A stretch of DNA of 64,000 nucleotides from Henningerozyma blattae CBS 6284. Its lineage: Eukaryota; Ascomycota; Saccharomycetes; Saccharomycetales; Saccharomycetaceae. Under the pieces are notes generated by a model. That model did no database searches. It was not told the origin of the DNA and saw only the letters and a list, made by a program, of their open reading frames with translations. The position numbers and the translations under genes were made by a program. This document shows positions 19,222 through 30,081 of this stretch, piece by piece. The stretch is taken from the NCBI RefSeq assembly GCF_000315915.1, contig NC_020185.1, positions 2,294,001-2,358,000 of the forward strand. Reading direction: 5' to 3'. Every line of letters starts with the position of its first letter. Position 1 is the first letter of the stretch.

Positions 19222-19674
19222 CTACCATTTTTCTTCCGGGTTTGCCTTGTAGGTTATATAATCATCTAATTTATATAGTGATATTTCAGTTTCATTTTCG
19301 ATGAAATAATCAGATAATTTTTTATCCGACTCATTAATGTCTAATAACCATTTTGGATCATCATCATGTTCGAAATTAATAACTAAGTTAACAGTCTTGG
19401 AACCATGTGCGTGTGTATAAACTTTTAGTGTATCATATTTGACGTTTCTAAATGGTCTAAAACTACCATTGATATTAATATATTTCATTGAATCCTCGAA
19501 TAAATCTTGTGGGGATTTTGTCATTAAATCATAATCATGAAAAATAATATTTTTGACATTCCTATATGGGAAAGATTTTATTACACGAACAGTAATAGTG
19601 CAACTTGTTAATGGGGTAGATGAAGAGGTCAATGGTTCTTCTTGATTAAAATCAAATGCAGTTTGATTAGACAT
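19222..19674 (-). CDS. AIM29: UPF0538-family protein (AIM29-like)
   Basis: A 150-residue protein of the conserved UPF0538 family (yeast Aim29/YKR074W, human C2orf76), with no established biochemical role. Family hallmarks are visible: TVRVIKSFPYRNVKN, PFRNVKYDTLKVYTHAHGSKT, and the C-terminal ETEISLYKLDDYITYKANPEEKW region. Length equals S. cerevisiae Aim29 (155). It lies next to SLD7, a chromosome XV series gene, whereas AIM29 is on chromosome XI in S. cerevisiae, so this is a junction of the two sister series. A Reb1 site lies about 214 bp upstream. Confidence 0.88.
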   Translation of the reverse strand: MSNQTAFDFNQEEPLTSSSTPLTSCTITVRVIKSFPYRNVKNIIFHDYDLMTKSPQDLFEDSMKYININGSFRPFRNVKYDTLKVYTHAHGSKTVNLVINFEHDDDPKWLLDINESDKKLSDYFIENETEISLYKLDDYITYKANPEEKW

Positions 19675-20720
19675 ATCGGTTTGTATTATATCTTATTTAT
19701 TATACTGTTTAATTGAGCTATATTGTCTGAATATAAAAAGTATAATACAAATCTTTTTCTAATAGTCTTTAATAAACCCCGCCTTTAAAAATTATGGTAG
19801 TATTTTTTTTAAAGATACAAATCTCCTAAGAAAAATTAAAAAGGGAAATATTCCCGGAAACTTACAGGATCGATATAACTTCCTGTCCGGGTAAAATAGA
19901 GAAATTTATATGGAGAGATATGAATAAAATTGGTTGGAAGTTTTTTAAAGATAAGTTAAAAGCTTGATTTTTGTTTGTTCGATAACTTTAACTGGAAAAA
20001 GCTTTCAATATTAATTCATAACAAGTATTATATAAATTTGTCTAATTTTAACATTATTAGCAAAAGTGGCGGAGGATTCCAGATTAATTCTGTGCATATT
20101 TATTTACCTTTACTGACACTTTGGCATGCAGTATTGATGTGTTTCTATAGTTTTTATAATTAGTTTATATTCACACTAGAAGCTAATAATAGAAAGATAT
20201 GTAATACTAGCTCTCAAATCTATTTTTATTCTATTCCTACCATTGCAAATCATGTTTCACATTCAATAGATAGTGTCACATTTAGTTTCTTTGACTTTCT
20301 CAGAATTTGTCATGGCTCTATGTATAAAAAAATGTATTATGAGTATCTGCTTTATTTTTCAAATAAATCTACAGAGTTTAGTTATTAAAAAAAATTTTTC
20401 CCAATTGCTCTTAAATCATATATGAATTGTAATTATTGGTTTATTGATAAATTTTCGTAGTTTAACATAAAAAAACATTAGATGTACGACAAATTATTAT
20501 AAAATAATACTCTATTAATATAGGGGATAAATATTATTTTTTTTATTTTGTTTTCATGCAACTGTTTTTCTTACTATCATCATTAATGGCAAATTTAAAT
20601 TATGAGTGGAATGTTGTATCAATGGTAAAAGCCATAAACAAAACATTAAACTTTTCAAAAAATTTAATTTATTACTCAATTAGTAAACAACAAATTATTG
20701 AAAATCACGTAATTACACAC
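19675..20720. other. Gene-free stretch upstream of AIM29
   Basis: The AIM29 promoter contains a Reb1 core CGGGTAA at 19888-19894. Beyond it the sequence is AT-rich with only a 62-codon ORF (19975-20163) of biased composition, which I do not support as a gene. Confidence 0.6.
19888..19894. promoter_or_regulatory. Reb1 site upstream of AIM29
   Basis: CGGGTAA (reverse of TTACCCG) lies 214 bp from the AIM29 start codon, a common Reb1 distance. Confidence 0.5.
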
Positions 20721-21057
20721 TGTCACGTAGTGTGAGCTACTTTAGTCAGGTGTATAAACCAAGATCACGTGATTACGGAATGAACATGTAGATTAACAAG
20801 TAAGTGAATCATGAACGTAAATTCTATTTAAGAATCTAAAGCTAAAAAGAATAAACTAGAGGGTTAAAGTAGAACAAAGAAGTAAGAACTAGACGACAAA
20901 AGAACGAAATACAAAAGATGGAAGTGTAGAGTGAACAAATCGGAACGTAATAATAATAATATTTAACTTACATAGGCTCAGGTATATAGTTGTATAGTTT
21001 AATAAACAGTTGGTATTAAACTAGCGGCCAAAAAGATATATTACTGGGAGTAGCAAA
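20721..21057 (+). repeat. LTR-like repeat family B, copy 3 (fullest)
   Basis: Starts TGTCACGTAGTGTGAGCTAC with a GTGTATAAA TATA-like element. It runs through the shared block to CTGGGAGTAGCAAAGCT, about 337 bp, a delta-like LTR size. It matches copy 2 over about 310 bp and copy 1 over about 160 bp. It lies about 45 bp from the tRNA-Lys 3' end. The exact 3' terminus is uncertain. Confidence 0.8.
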
Positions 21058-21102
21058 GCTTAAAATTGTTACATTACACAGACCGACCAGCAAAAAGTAA
21101 AA

Positions 21103-21196
21103 CTCCTCATAGGGGGCTCGAACCCCTGACATTTCGGTGTCCTTGCTTAAGAAATTTCTTAAAAGCCGAACGCTCTACCAACTGAGCTAACAAGGA
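21103..21196 (-). tRNA. tRNA-Lys (anticodon TTT) with intron
   Basis: The minus strand reads TCCTTGTTAGCTCAGTTGG..., anticodon region CGGCTTTTAAG followed by a 21-22-nt intron, then GCAAGGACACCGAAATG and the T-arm GGGGTTCGAGCCCC, ending ATGAGGAG. The sequence and intron position match yeast tRNA-Lys(TTT). It totals 94 nt. Retroelement pieces flank it on both sides. Confidence 0.97.
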
Positions 21197-21344
21197 TGAG
21201 TTTTACAGTTTTTTTGTCGTAAAATCGACTAAGCACTGTCACCTTTCACGTAATACTTAGAAATCAGTACAAGAGAAGCCTCGAGAGAGGACAGATCAGC
21301 TGACTACAGCTGAGAAACAACTATTCAGCAGGCGTGGTACACCA

Positions 21345-21565
21345 ACTTACTGGGATTCAAGAGAGTTAGACATTGTTATACAGTGTTTAAGATGTAAAGA
21401 CGATTACTTTATTTAGACATATATAGTCAATAATACAATTAAAATGAATATATTTCTTAAATAGTGTTTTTCGATATAAACAGGAAAAAACATTTTAAAT
21501 AATAAGTCACGTGCTAAAAGTCTTACCACTTAATAGAAATTGATATAATCATATTCTAACATATT
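21345..21565 (+). mobile_element. Ty3/gypsy-like fragment, copy 3 (integrase 3' tip and 3' non-coding part)
   Basis: Begins within the last integrase codons (LLGFKRVRHCYTVFKM and stop) and continues through the same 3' non-coding block as copies 1 and 2, ending ...CATATTCTAACA. The AACA end agrees with copy 2. It is about 150 bp upstream of tRNA-Lys. Confidence 0.85.
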
Positions 21566-24127
21566 TTACTTCCATTTATTCGATAAGGAATATGATGCCA
21601 GTTTATTCTTAGGAAGAATAGTAAAAATGACTGAGCATGACTAACGATATCGTCATTTTTTTTTCAAAGACCTTCATTTTATATTAATAAAAAATTAGAA
21701 TATTGCAGCAAAACAGAAAACGCAAAGTGCTTGACAATCTGTATAATATTACAGAATTATTCTTTAAGATAATACTTTTCTAGAATCTCGTATAATAGCA
21801 AGATTTAATGCTGCAGTTTATAGTTTTGCTGAGCCGTTTCTCTTACCTCTTTAGTAGTAAATGCTTAATGATGGTCGAAAATAAAAACAACAAAGATTAA
21901 AAACAAACAATTTTTGCCACTAATAATTACTTATGTCAGCAAAGAAAATTTTAGTCAGCAAAAGAAAACATTTTGTCAGCGTATTCCACGTGATGTGATG
22001 AATTGCTCACCTTAATAGACAGACATTCAAAGCACAAAATAAAAAATTATTTGGTGGGTTAGATTTAGTTCTACCTATACATACGGTATAAGCAAACTAA
22101 AGCAGATTCCTTTACAAATTTGGGATATCTGCTTACACATGAGCCTGATATATAGTAAGGCAACTAGTTGTGACAGGCAAGAATGATATTTCATATTTTT
22201 ATATAGCATATTTTATAGTATTGAATATATATATTTTAATTATTACTATTTCTGAATATGGAAAACTGAAGCTGTACGGGGCTCTCTCTCAGCTACGCAT
22301 TTTTCCTCGTTTTTGTCATTATTTTCATTTGTTCATTTTAAGGTCCAGGCTAAAACTCGCAATCGTATAATAGAACAATTAGGAATAACAACACGAGAAA
22401 GTATTCTATTCAAGCAAGGGGTGGTAATTTAGAGGCTTGTCAAAGATATTAAGGAGATTTAGTGTTAAATTCATTCTATGAGTTATTGTGTGAGGTGATG
22501 ACAAAGCAAGATACATATATATCTTTAAATATAGAAATATTGTCAAAAGAGAATGGAGACGCTGTGAAAAACATTTTACCATGGTGCGATGAAGCTTATG
22601 ATTGACATAATTATTGAAGAAGGCACCAGTCCAAAGTTGACCATCTCGTATGTAATTTGAGAACCGTCCTGGGTTGAAACAAAAGATCGATAATGATCAA
22701 GATAGGAAGGATATTGATTGGTAAGCGGAGCCCCCGTGTTATTCTTTAATAGAGATGGATGGTGGGTTTGCAGGTCACATACAATCTTTTTTGTCTGTTT
22801 CCTTTACAGGACAATATTGTTTTTCTCGGGAAGATCGTAAGACGTCATTTATAGCAAATTATGGGTTAAACCAATAGATCTGCACGACTCTAAGAAATTA
22901 AGGCGTAAAAAATTACATCTCATACTTAACTGAAATATAATAATATTTAAAATGTTTATTTCAGAAGACTCTCAGTATATATAACCTTGCAAAGTAGTAA
23001 GCATCTCAAGCATTTGTAGCGTTTTTTTTCTAATTTAAATAATATTTTATGCCATAAGGAAAGACTCTGTCAGGTTAACACATCGCTTTATACAATGAAA
23101 TTTTTAAATTATATTCTACAATATCTATTTGCATTTTTTTTTGTAAGGAATTTTAATAAAAAATTTATTCAGAAAGATACTATTTTAACTCTCCTGCCAG
23201 AATTATGCATTTCTTACAGAGTTATTTATAAGGGCCCCTTTGACTGAACTGAATATTATAGGAACATAAATATACCGATAAAGATAAATCAGATATACGA
23301 AGATTGTATTTATTTTGCTAAAGAACATATTAATGAATGTCCATATTGCTACTTACAAAATAAATAACACTTATCTTAATTTACTGCTCCCAATGATTTT
23401 TCCAAATTTACATGATGCATATTATACCACTTCTAGGCTCAGTTTTGCTTTTATACTTTGTATTATTATTTCTACATTCTTTTAAGCCGTTATGATATTA
23501 TGAAGCTTTTGAATCATTTACTGATTGTTTTCTTATTTACATCTGGAAGTTAGTTCTGTTATGGAGCTATTACTACTATAGGTTAAGTCATGAATATGAT
23601 TTGAGACGAAACTCCAGCAAGTTAAAGATTAACATTAGCCAGAGTTTTCTAAGCCTGGAATTCCGAACGCTATGAATAACCTTCATCATTTCTTAATTCT
23701 ATACATTTATTATATTTTTTTCAATTGTAATATTTGAAATATTCACATCACATTTTTTTTATTTTCGTTTAGTCGCAGAAAATTTCATTAAAAAAATATT
23801 ATATAACCCAAATTATTTCAATTAATATTTTCTAATTTATATATTTTTATATGGATTTCTTTTTATAGAAAAAAAAAATAAATATTTTTGATTTTTTTTA
23901 GGGGAGGTTTGATAAAAACTAAAAAAATTCTGAACACGATATAGTGCGGTGTACGGAGTGTGAAAATTTTTCGAATATGAAAACTGATGAGGCTAATGTT
24001 TACGAATTTTAAAGCATCGATAAATTAAAAAAAGAAAGTATTATAAAAAAAAAGGTTAGGTAACAAGTGTTCTAAGTTCTTAATAACCCTATTTAAATAA
24101 CTGCAACTAAAGGTTATTTGTTATAGA
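21566..24127. other. Gene-free 2.6 kb upstream of NOB1
   Basis: No supported gene. It is AT-rich, with a 48-codon open stretch at about 22459-22605 (...LNSFYELLCEVMTKQDTY...PWCDEAYD) and broken continuations that could be a decayed gene, unidentified. In S. cerevisiae SGT1, ASE1 and LPL1 lie between SLD7 and NOB1; none is recognisable here. The last 170 bp form the NOB1 promoter. Confidence 0.5.
23961..23991 (+). promoter_or_regulatory. RRPE/PAC-like pair upstream of NOB1
   Basis: An RRPE-like TGAAAATTTTTC (23961-23972) is followed by a PAC-core GATGAG (23986-23991), about 140-165 bp before the NOB1 ATG. The RRPE-PAC pair marks ribosome-biogenesis promoters, which fits NOB1. The PAC copy matches only six of eight consensus bases. 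Confidence 0.5.
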
Positions 24128-25552
24128 ATGACTGAAACAATAGAAAATCGTGATTCTAATGAAGTGAAAAATGTTGAAGCATTAGTTCTTGATGCTACAC
24201 CTTTGATTACACAATCATACTCAAAATATCAAAATTTTGCGAAGAAATTTTTTACTACTCCAGGTGTGTTTAATGAAATTAGAGATCCTCAATCTTTAAA
24301 GAACTTAGAACTTTGGAAAGAATTAGGTAATATCATTATTAGACAGCCAACTTCTAAATCAGTCGATGTGATTAAACATTTTTCAAGATTAACTGGTGAT
24401 TCTGTTGTTTTGAGTAAGAATGATATCGATATTTTAGCGTTAGCATATGAATTAGAAGTTGAATATAACAATGGTGATTGGAGATTAAGAAAGATACCAG
24501 GTGATATTTTAAAGACAAAGGATGCCAAGACTACAAAGGATGACAAATCAACTAACACTCCATCATCTGATGAGATAAAAGAAGAAAAATCCTCTGAAAT
24601 TAAGGAAGAGAAAACCGAAGAAGATGCAACCGATGGTTTTGAACAAACAAAATCTAAGCACCATGGGAGAAATGGCAGAAAACAAAGAACCAACGAGGAA
24701 ACCCCTACAAAAGCCACTAAGGATACAATTGAAGCCTCTATTCCTGAAACTAAAATAGATAATAATGAAACAACTGAAGTAAAAGAAGTAACAGAAGATA
24801 GCACTAAAGAAGAAGAAGAAGAAGAACAAGAAGGTGAAGATGATGGAGATTGGATTACACCTGACAATTTAACACAAGTCATGATCAAGGATAGTGGTTT
24901 GGATAGTTCGATTGTTCAAGATAAAAGTAAAAAAGATATTCAAAAGGAAATTAGTAAAGTTGCCCTTGCTACAGGGGATTTTGCCATTCAAAATGTTGCC
25001 ATTCAAATGAATCTAAATCTAATGAACTTTATGTCTGGTATGAGAATTGAAAAAATTCGTAATTATAGGCTAAGATGTCATGCATGTTTCAAGATGTTCC
25101 CTGTACCAAAAGACAATAGAGCCAAGGATTTTTGCCCTTCATGTGGTGGGGAACACACTTTAATCAGATGTGCAGTCTCTATTAATAGAAAGACAGGTGA
25201 AATTATTCCACACTTAAAGAGTAATTTTCAATGGAAAACTCGTGGTAATAGATATTCTGCTCCAAGTCCATTATCTAAAAATGAAATTAAAAGATATGGT
25301 AAGAAAGGCTATAATCACAGCAAACCACAGAACCAAGGAAACCTATACAGAGAAGATGATAGACAATATGAAAAGACAGTTAAACAAGAAGATTGGGTTA
25401 AAAAACATAATGAAAAAATCTTGGATCAATGGATTGGTGGTGGTTCAGTAGATAACTATATTTCTCCCTTTGGTATCAGTGGTTTAAAACAAGCTAATCA
25501 TGCGAGAGTTGGGAGAGGTAGGCACGCTAATAGTAATAAGAAAAAGCGTTAA
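24128..25552 (+). CDS. NOB1: Endonuclease Nob1 (20S pre-rRNA D-site cleavage)
   Basis: A 474-residue PIN-domain nuclease that makes the final 3' cut of 18S rRNA in cytoplasmic pre-40S particles. The PIN domain is at about 17-110, with acidic residues in VLDATPLI (D22), VFNEIRD and LSKNDIDILALA. An acidic, Lys/Glu-rich middle is longer than in most fungi. The zinc ribbon at about 315-350 has CHACFKMF and CPSCGG. The C-terminus is basic (RGRHANSNKKKR). S. cerevisiae Nob1 is 459 residues (YOR056C). No missing catalytic residue is seen. Confidence 0.96.
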   Translation: MTETIENRDSNEVKNVEALVLDATPLITQSYSKYQNFAKKFFTTPGVFNEIRDPQSLKNLELWKELGNIIIRQPTSKSVDVIKHFSRLTGDSVVLSKNDIDILALAYELEVEYNNGDWRLRKIPGDILKTKDAKTTKDDKSTNTPSSDEIKEEKSSEIKEEKTEEDATDGFEQTKSKHHGRNGRKQRTNEETPTKATKDTIEASIPETKIDNNETTEVKEVTEDSTKEEEEEEQEGEDDGDWITPDNLTQVMIKDSGLDSSIVQDKSKKDIQKEISKVALATGDFAIQNVAIQMNLNLMNFMSGMRIEKIRNYRLRCHACFKMFPVPKDNRAKDFCPSCGGEHTLIRCAVSINRKTGEIIPHLKSNFQWKTRGNRYSAPSPLSKNEIKRYGKKGYNHSKPQNQGNLYREDDRQYEKTVKQEDWVKKHNEKILDQWIGGGSVDNYISPFGISGLKQANHARVGRGRHANSNKKKR

Positions 25553-26256
25553 TCGCAATAACAAGAAGTATGATAACTACAACAAACCAAGAATTTACCT
25601 ATAAAGATTGCATCAGCGTATATACTTACTTATAAATACGTCAACTGGCACCAAATTAAAATTTTAGTACGGAGAATGTTCTACAATTCCGCCAAGCCAA
25701 CAATTAACTCTGTATTTACATAACATACAGAGAAATATTTAATATTTTTGTACATTAATCAATAGTTACTACCATATAATCAGAATTAACCTTTTGAAAT
25801 ATAGTATGATATAGGCTTGTATATTGGGGGTGAACTTCCCAATACAACTCAATATGCCGGTTTCGGCGATTTTCTGATGTTGATCAATTCATCTTTATTG
25901 CTTATATTTACGTGAATTATCTTTTTTTTTTACTTCTTTATTAGGCGGTCCAGGGAAACCTCAGACGGCTTTGCAGAACAAAAAAAAATATTGAAAAAAA
26001 ATTAAAATAAGTAAAACACTATCTCATTGCATTTCCCGGTGGGGAGATTTTCATTTTAGTAACATTACTAAAGTAAAACCTGCGAAAAAAAAAAAATCGC
26101 AGAATACTGCTAATGCGGTGATAATTTATATATAAGAAAAAAAAGAATGATTAGTTCAGCAACTATCGATGGATGGTAAAAGCGTTTAAATAAGAAACTT
26201 TGTAAGGTAAAAAATCCGTGTTTCAAAAATTCACAAGAATAAAAAGGTTAACGAAA
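25553..26256. promoter_or_regulatory. NOB1-DRE2 spacer (DRE2 promoter)
   Basis: A 704-bp AT-rich tandem spacer with poly-A/T tracts near 25922, 25980 and 26084. No clear regulator site or RNA gene is recognised. Confidence 0.5.
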
Positions 26257-27243
26257 ATGAAGAATGGTTTATTAATTATTCATCCAGCTATCACTACAAC
26301 ACCAGAAAAGGTGGAAATTCAAAAAAATTTGGCAGAATCGCAAAACGTTAATATTGATAACCAATACTTGATCACAAAGATCCAAGATGAATCAGTTAGT
26401 TTGATCAATGATAATTATGACGTCGTCTATTATTTGACTCCTGAAAAGTTGGAAGATATGAAATTTTCAGAAAGATTAATCAGCACTATTGGTAAATCAA
26501 TGAAAATTGGTGGTCAGTTTTTCGGTTTAAGTGATAAATTCAAATTGAACGCTCTATTAAATGGTTTTATTGTAATCCCTGAAGAACAATCTGAAGGTCT
26601 TGGCTATCATTGGGTTAAGAAGGAAGATAAGAATTCTTCTCAAGCGGCCGCTGTTTCCTTGGCTCCTGTTAGTTTGAAAAAGAAATCTATTACAAAAGCT
26701 ACCAATGGTAAGTTACCTACTTTTGTAAGAAAGAATGCCAATCCATTACCATCATTCAAGCCTGCTGTAGCATCTCAAGCTGAACAACATGACCAAGATA
26801 TAGATGATGACGAAGGTGTCGATAAGAATAAACAAGCATTATTGGCGTCTTTACTTAATAACAGTGAGCAAGAAAGTTTCTCAGAGAAGGATTTGATCGA
26901 CGCACGTGTAAGCAGTGCCCGTGAGGACAAGATTACGGCTGTAGAATGTATCCACACAGGTGTCAAGCGTAAGAAAGCCTGCAAAGATTGTTCTTGTGGA
27001 TTAAAAGAAGAAGAAGAAGCTGAAATTGATGGTGTTAGAGCTGCCCAGGATCGGGTGGTTGTCCAATTCACACCAGCAGAATTGACTGAAATTGACTTCA
27101 CCATTGAAGGTAAAAAGGTTGGAGGGTGTGGCTCATGCACTTTGGGGGATGCTTTCCGTTGCGATGGTTGCCCTTACTTGGGTCTACCGGCATTTACTCC
27201 AGGTCAAGCTATCAACTTGACTGCTATTTCAGATGACTTGTAA
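26257..27243 (+). CDS. DRE2: Cytosolic Fe-S assembly protein Dre2 (anamorsin)
   Basis: The start is taken at ATG 26257 ([18 protein letters not shown]), giving 328 residues; the frame is open upstream but begins with GTG. Dre2 receives electrons from Tah18 for cytosolic Fe-S protein assembly. A degenerate methyltransferase-like N-terminal domain (about 1-130) and a linker are followed by the two Fe-S motifs: [18 protein letters not shown], and twin CX2C in [19 protein letters not shown]. All cysteines are present. Length matches S. cerevisiae Dre2 (348, YKR071C). Next to NOB1 (chromosome XV series), it is another interleaving point. Confidence 0.97.
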   Translation: MKNGLLIIHPAITTTPEKVEIQKNLAESQNVNIDNQYLITKIQDESVSLINDNYDVVYYLTPEKLEDMKFSERLISTIGKSMKIGGQFFGLSDKFKLNALLNGFIVIPEEQSEGLGYHWVKKEDKNSSQAAAVSLAPVSLKKKSITKATNGKLPTFVRKNANPLPSFKPAVASQAEQHDQDIDDDEGVDKNKQALLASLLNNSEQESFSEKDLIDARVSSAREDKITAVECIHTGVKRKKACKDCSCGLKEEEEAEIDGVRAAQDRVVVQFTPAELTEIDFTIEGKKVGGCGSCTLGDAFRCDGCPYLGLPAFTPGQAINLTAISDDL

Positions 27244-28395
27244 AGCTGTTTTACCACTTCTATCATCACCACTAGTTCCAATATGCTCTACACCAGTTCC
27301 TAATAAAACTCAGCAGACCCGAATCCTCTACCATGGCATACACAGATACCATGGTGGTGCCTTGCCTCACGGGATGCCCCTGAGCACCCGCTCCTCAGAT
27401 AACTTCGAAGATCCTAGGTGTAAATCAATTTCTGCTGGAATTGTATGTTCTTTGGGACATTTACAGGGTGTTGCTGCAGTTTCCTTACAGCATTTGGAGG
27501 TCTATCACTATCTAATAGTTGTCTGTAAGGGCTTTACAGATCTGTTGTTTCCTTCATTTGCTGCGCTCCCATCTGAGGCAGTCACGTACCTATTTTCCTG
27601 TTTGAGGATGTCTCCAGACATTTATCCGACCCGACTTTTACTCCCGGCTAATTGGTTTTCTATTCCGTATTTTCTAAATCCTTTATTTATTATCGTGTCA
27701 TGAATATTTGTCATGTCATGAATAAGGACTACACTGTCCCTAAAATGTTTACTGGGAATTTTGTTCTACATATGTTTCTATCATCCTTATACTTTTTAGA
27801 CTGAGCCCCGAAATGTTGTCATTCACTGCCAATCAGTAAGAAATTCTAATCTTATCTATGAAACAATTTTGAGAGCCTGTCAAGGTCAACAAAATAAATA
27901 CCAGCTCTACAAATCCCTGTGGCGCAGGGGTCTTTGTATAACGTGATTCTGTTTCTGGGTTTCAATTAACCCATATTTCTTGCTCTATTTAGTCATTTAT
28001 TTATTTATTTAACTTCTTATTATAATCAGTATCCTTTAAACAGTTTAATGATTTGTGCTGCTATATTTAATCACTAAGAAATAGCACATATATATATATA
28101 TAAACTTAATGGCGCACCCGACATATAAACTTTATCCACTTGTCCTTTTTTTTCACGTTTATTTACGGATAATCCTTTAACCGTATTCTTTAGCGTTGAT
28201 ATACTTCTTAAATCTATTTGAATACTATTGACGCATTCAACTCCTTACTCCAAAATATAAGAGACAACAAAACAAAAAAAATCCTTCTATTCAAATATAA
28301 AATTTCTAAATTTTTATATTATTTTTTTCTCCCCAACAATATTCAAGAATTTTTCAGCTAATAATAGAATTAATACTTAATTACCCCTAACAAGT
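27244..28395. other. DRE2-TMC1 spacer with a GC-elevated block
   Basis: A 1.15-kb spacer. Bases ~27290-27640 are visibly richer in GC than the surroundings and carry a duplicated TACCATGG (near 27329 and 27347). A 156-codon ORF overlaps the DRE2 end, but I see no family in it. The remainder is AT-rich, with a TA tract near 28087-28101. Confidence 0.5.
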
Positions 28396-28719
28396 ATGTC
28401 ATTACAACTTCCTGAATTTCTTCTTAAAGACACATCCTCTGAAATTAATTCAACTGATACCACCAATAAAAAAATAAAACAAACCTCAAGACTTCGTCAC
28501 AATCACCATACTCTTCATTGTGCATATAATGGATGCAATAACGTGGCTAAGAAGCTTATAGGGGAGTGTCAATTGTGTAATGGCATTTATTGTTCAAAAC
28601 ATAGAATACTGGAAACACATGATTGTTCAGGCTTGAGAGATTGTAAAATGGAATTAAGGGAAAGAAATATGAAGAAATTAATAAATGAAAGAACAATAAG
28701 TGAGAAAATTAGAACGTGA
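28396..28719 (+). CDS. TMC1: AN1-type zinc-finger protein (Tmc1-like)
   Basis: A 107-residue protein with one AN1 zinc finger (about 36-75): CAYNGC, ECQLC, IYCSKHRILETHDCS. Position in the chromosome XV series (YOR052C) suggests TMC1, an AN1 protein linked to proteotoxic and metalloid stress. S. cerevisiae Tmc1 is 150 residues, so this copy is short at the C-terminus. CUZ1 is the alternative AN1 gene but is larger. Start is the first ATG; no extension is possible in frame with a recognisable domain. Confidence 0.75.
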   Translation: MSLQLPEFLLKDTSSEINSTDTTNKKIKQTSRLRHNHHTLHCAYNGCNNVAKKLIGECQLCNGIYCSKHRILETHDCSGLRDCKMELRERNMKKLINERTISEKIRT

Positions 28720-29067
28720 TATCTGCGGTTTCATTGAAGTTATTAACAGGAGATACGGTACTTCCTGTTCATTTCCATTGAGACCATCTTCATCGACCAT
28801 TCATGCACCGTATATAGTTTTATACCATTTTTTGCATTCACTATGTATTTTTTTTTTTTTCTATTCTTATTCTTTTCTTCTGTATATATAAAGTTTGGGG
28901 TACTATGTACACTTTAATAATGAATACTATCATTTTATTTCGATTAACATCCTGTAAAGGTTATTCTTTTTTTTTCTATCTACATAAATAACCGTTACTA
29001 TGTATGGATGTATTTATTTACAATGTCAGTTCTATGATTCATAAGCAAAACAAACATAATTTATGAA
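28720..29067. other. TMC1/YKR070W-like convergent spacer
   Basis: A 348-bp AT-rich terminator region with T-runs (about 28849-28861 and 28967-28977). Nothing else is recognised. Confidence 0.6.
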
Positions 29068-30081
29068 TCATAATAATTGGTTATTCTTTAAAACAGTCTC
29101 TACTGCTTCATATACATCGTTAACGAGTAAGCCCGGTGTATGATCATCATCTAATTTATCACCATCTTGATATACACCACTTCTCACTAAGCAACTAGAC
29201 CATCCATTTTTATTAGCTCCTATGATATCACTATTTGGATTATCACCAATCATATAAATATCTTTTTCATTAATTTTACCTGCTTGCTTTTCTAAGCATT
29301 CCTTACCAAAATTATACATGACAGGGAATGGTTTACCATATATGTTATCTTGTAATTCTTTGCCATCATTTAATTTTCTATATAATTCTCTTACGATATA
29401 TCTGAAAGCACCTTGGCCAAATCTGTTTATATTATAACCATTGGAATATAATAAATCTTTATTAGAAAAATATATTGGGATAGATGGAACTTCTGATTTA
29501 TAACTACGTTTTGTATTAATTCTACCATTATCACTATTCAATATATCACTAATGATTTGAATATCTCCACCCCAATCTCTCGAATCGTTAAATATTAAAA
29601 TTGAATCGAATTTCGTTTCATGTATATTTTTAATATTTTTACTAATCTTCATTAATTCATCATTTTGATTCCTTAATCCTGAAAAAGGTGTAATTATATT
29701 GTTATATCTAATAATATCACTTGAATGGATTACATTTTTAAATCCATAATTCTCTGCCACTTGACGAACTGTATGAGGCCCTATAGCTAAAATATTTTCA
29801 AAGGTAGGAACAAGTTTCTTAAATGGCGTATGACTCTGCACAAGTTGAGATGTTTTAATTTCCACACCTAATTTTTTTGAAATAAATTCTGCTCTTTCAT
29901 GTTCTAATGTCCCACCACCATTGGTCAATAGGATAAAGGGGATGCTTCTAGCATGCAATAGTTTAAGAGCGTCATTAGCTCTTGGGATGGGTGAATTACT
30001 ATGTAATAAAACACCATCTATATCAAACGCGAAACCAATTTTTCTAGTTAAATTTGAATGAAGGAATCTTTTAAAAATCAT
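29068..30081 (-). CDS. HAD-family mitochondrial phosphatase-like protein (YKR070W orthologue)
   Basis: A 337-residue HAD-superfamily protein, class IIA type. Motif I is FDIDGVLLHS (about 18-27) with both Asp residues. Motif II is LLTNGGGT, and the late motif is MIGDNPNSDIIGANKNGWSS. A short basic N-terminus (IFKRFLHSNLTRK) suits mitochondrial import. S. cerevisiae YKR070W is 352 residues, mitochondrial, with no firm substrate. Neighbours MET1 and BET3 (YKR069W, YKR068C) confirm synteny. Substrate unknown. Confidence 0.9.
   Translation of the reverse strand: MIFKRFLHSNLTRKIGFAFDIDGVLLHSNSPIPRANDALKLLHARSIPFILLTNGGGTLEHERAEFISKKLGVEIKTSQLVQSHTPFKKLVPTFENILAIGPHTVRQVAENYGFKNVIHSSDIIRYNNIITPFSGLRNQNDELMKISKNIKNIHETKFDSILIFNDSRDWGGDIQIISDILNSDNGRINTKRSYKSEVPSIPIYFSNKDLLYSNGYNINRFGQGAFRYIVRELYRKLNDGKELQDNIYGKPFPVMYNFGKECLEKQAGKINEKDIYMIGDNPNSDIIGANKNGWSSCLVRSGVYQDGDKLDDDHTPGLLVNDVYEAVETVLKNNQLL

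Noticed and set aside
22459..22605. 48-codon open stretch in the NOB1 upstream desert as a gene
   Set aside because: Too short, no start context, and no recognisable family; at most a relic.
24289..24888. 199-codon antisense ORF within NOB1
   Set aside because: Shadow of the Lys/Glu/Asp-rich coding strand (Ser/Val/Phe-rich antisense).
27233..27703. 156-codon ORF overlapping the end of DRE2
   Set aside because: No recognisable domain, overlaps a confirmed gene, and mixed low-complexity composition; kept only as a composition oddity.
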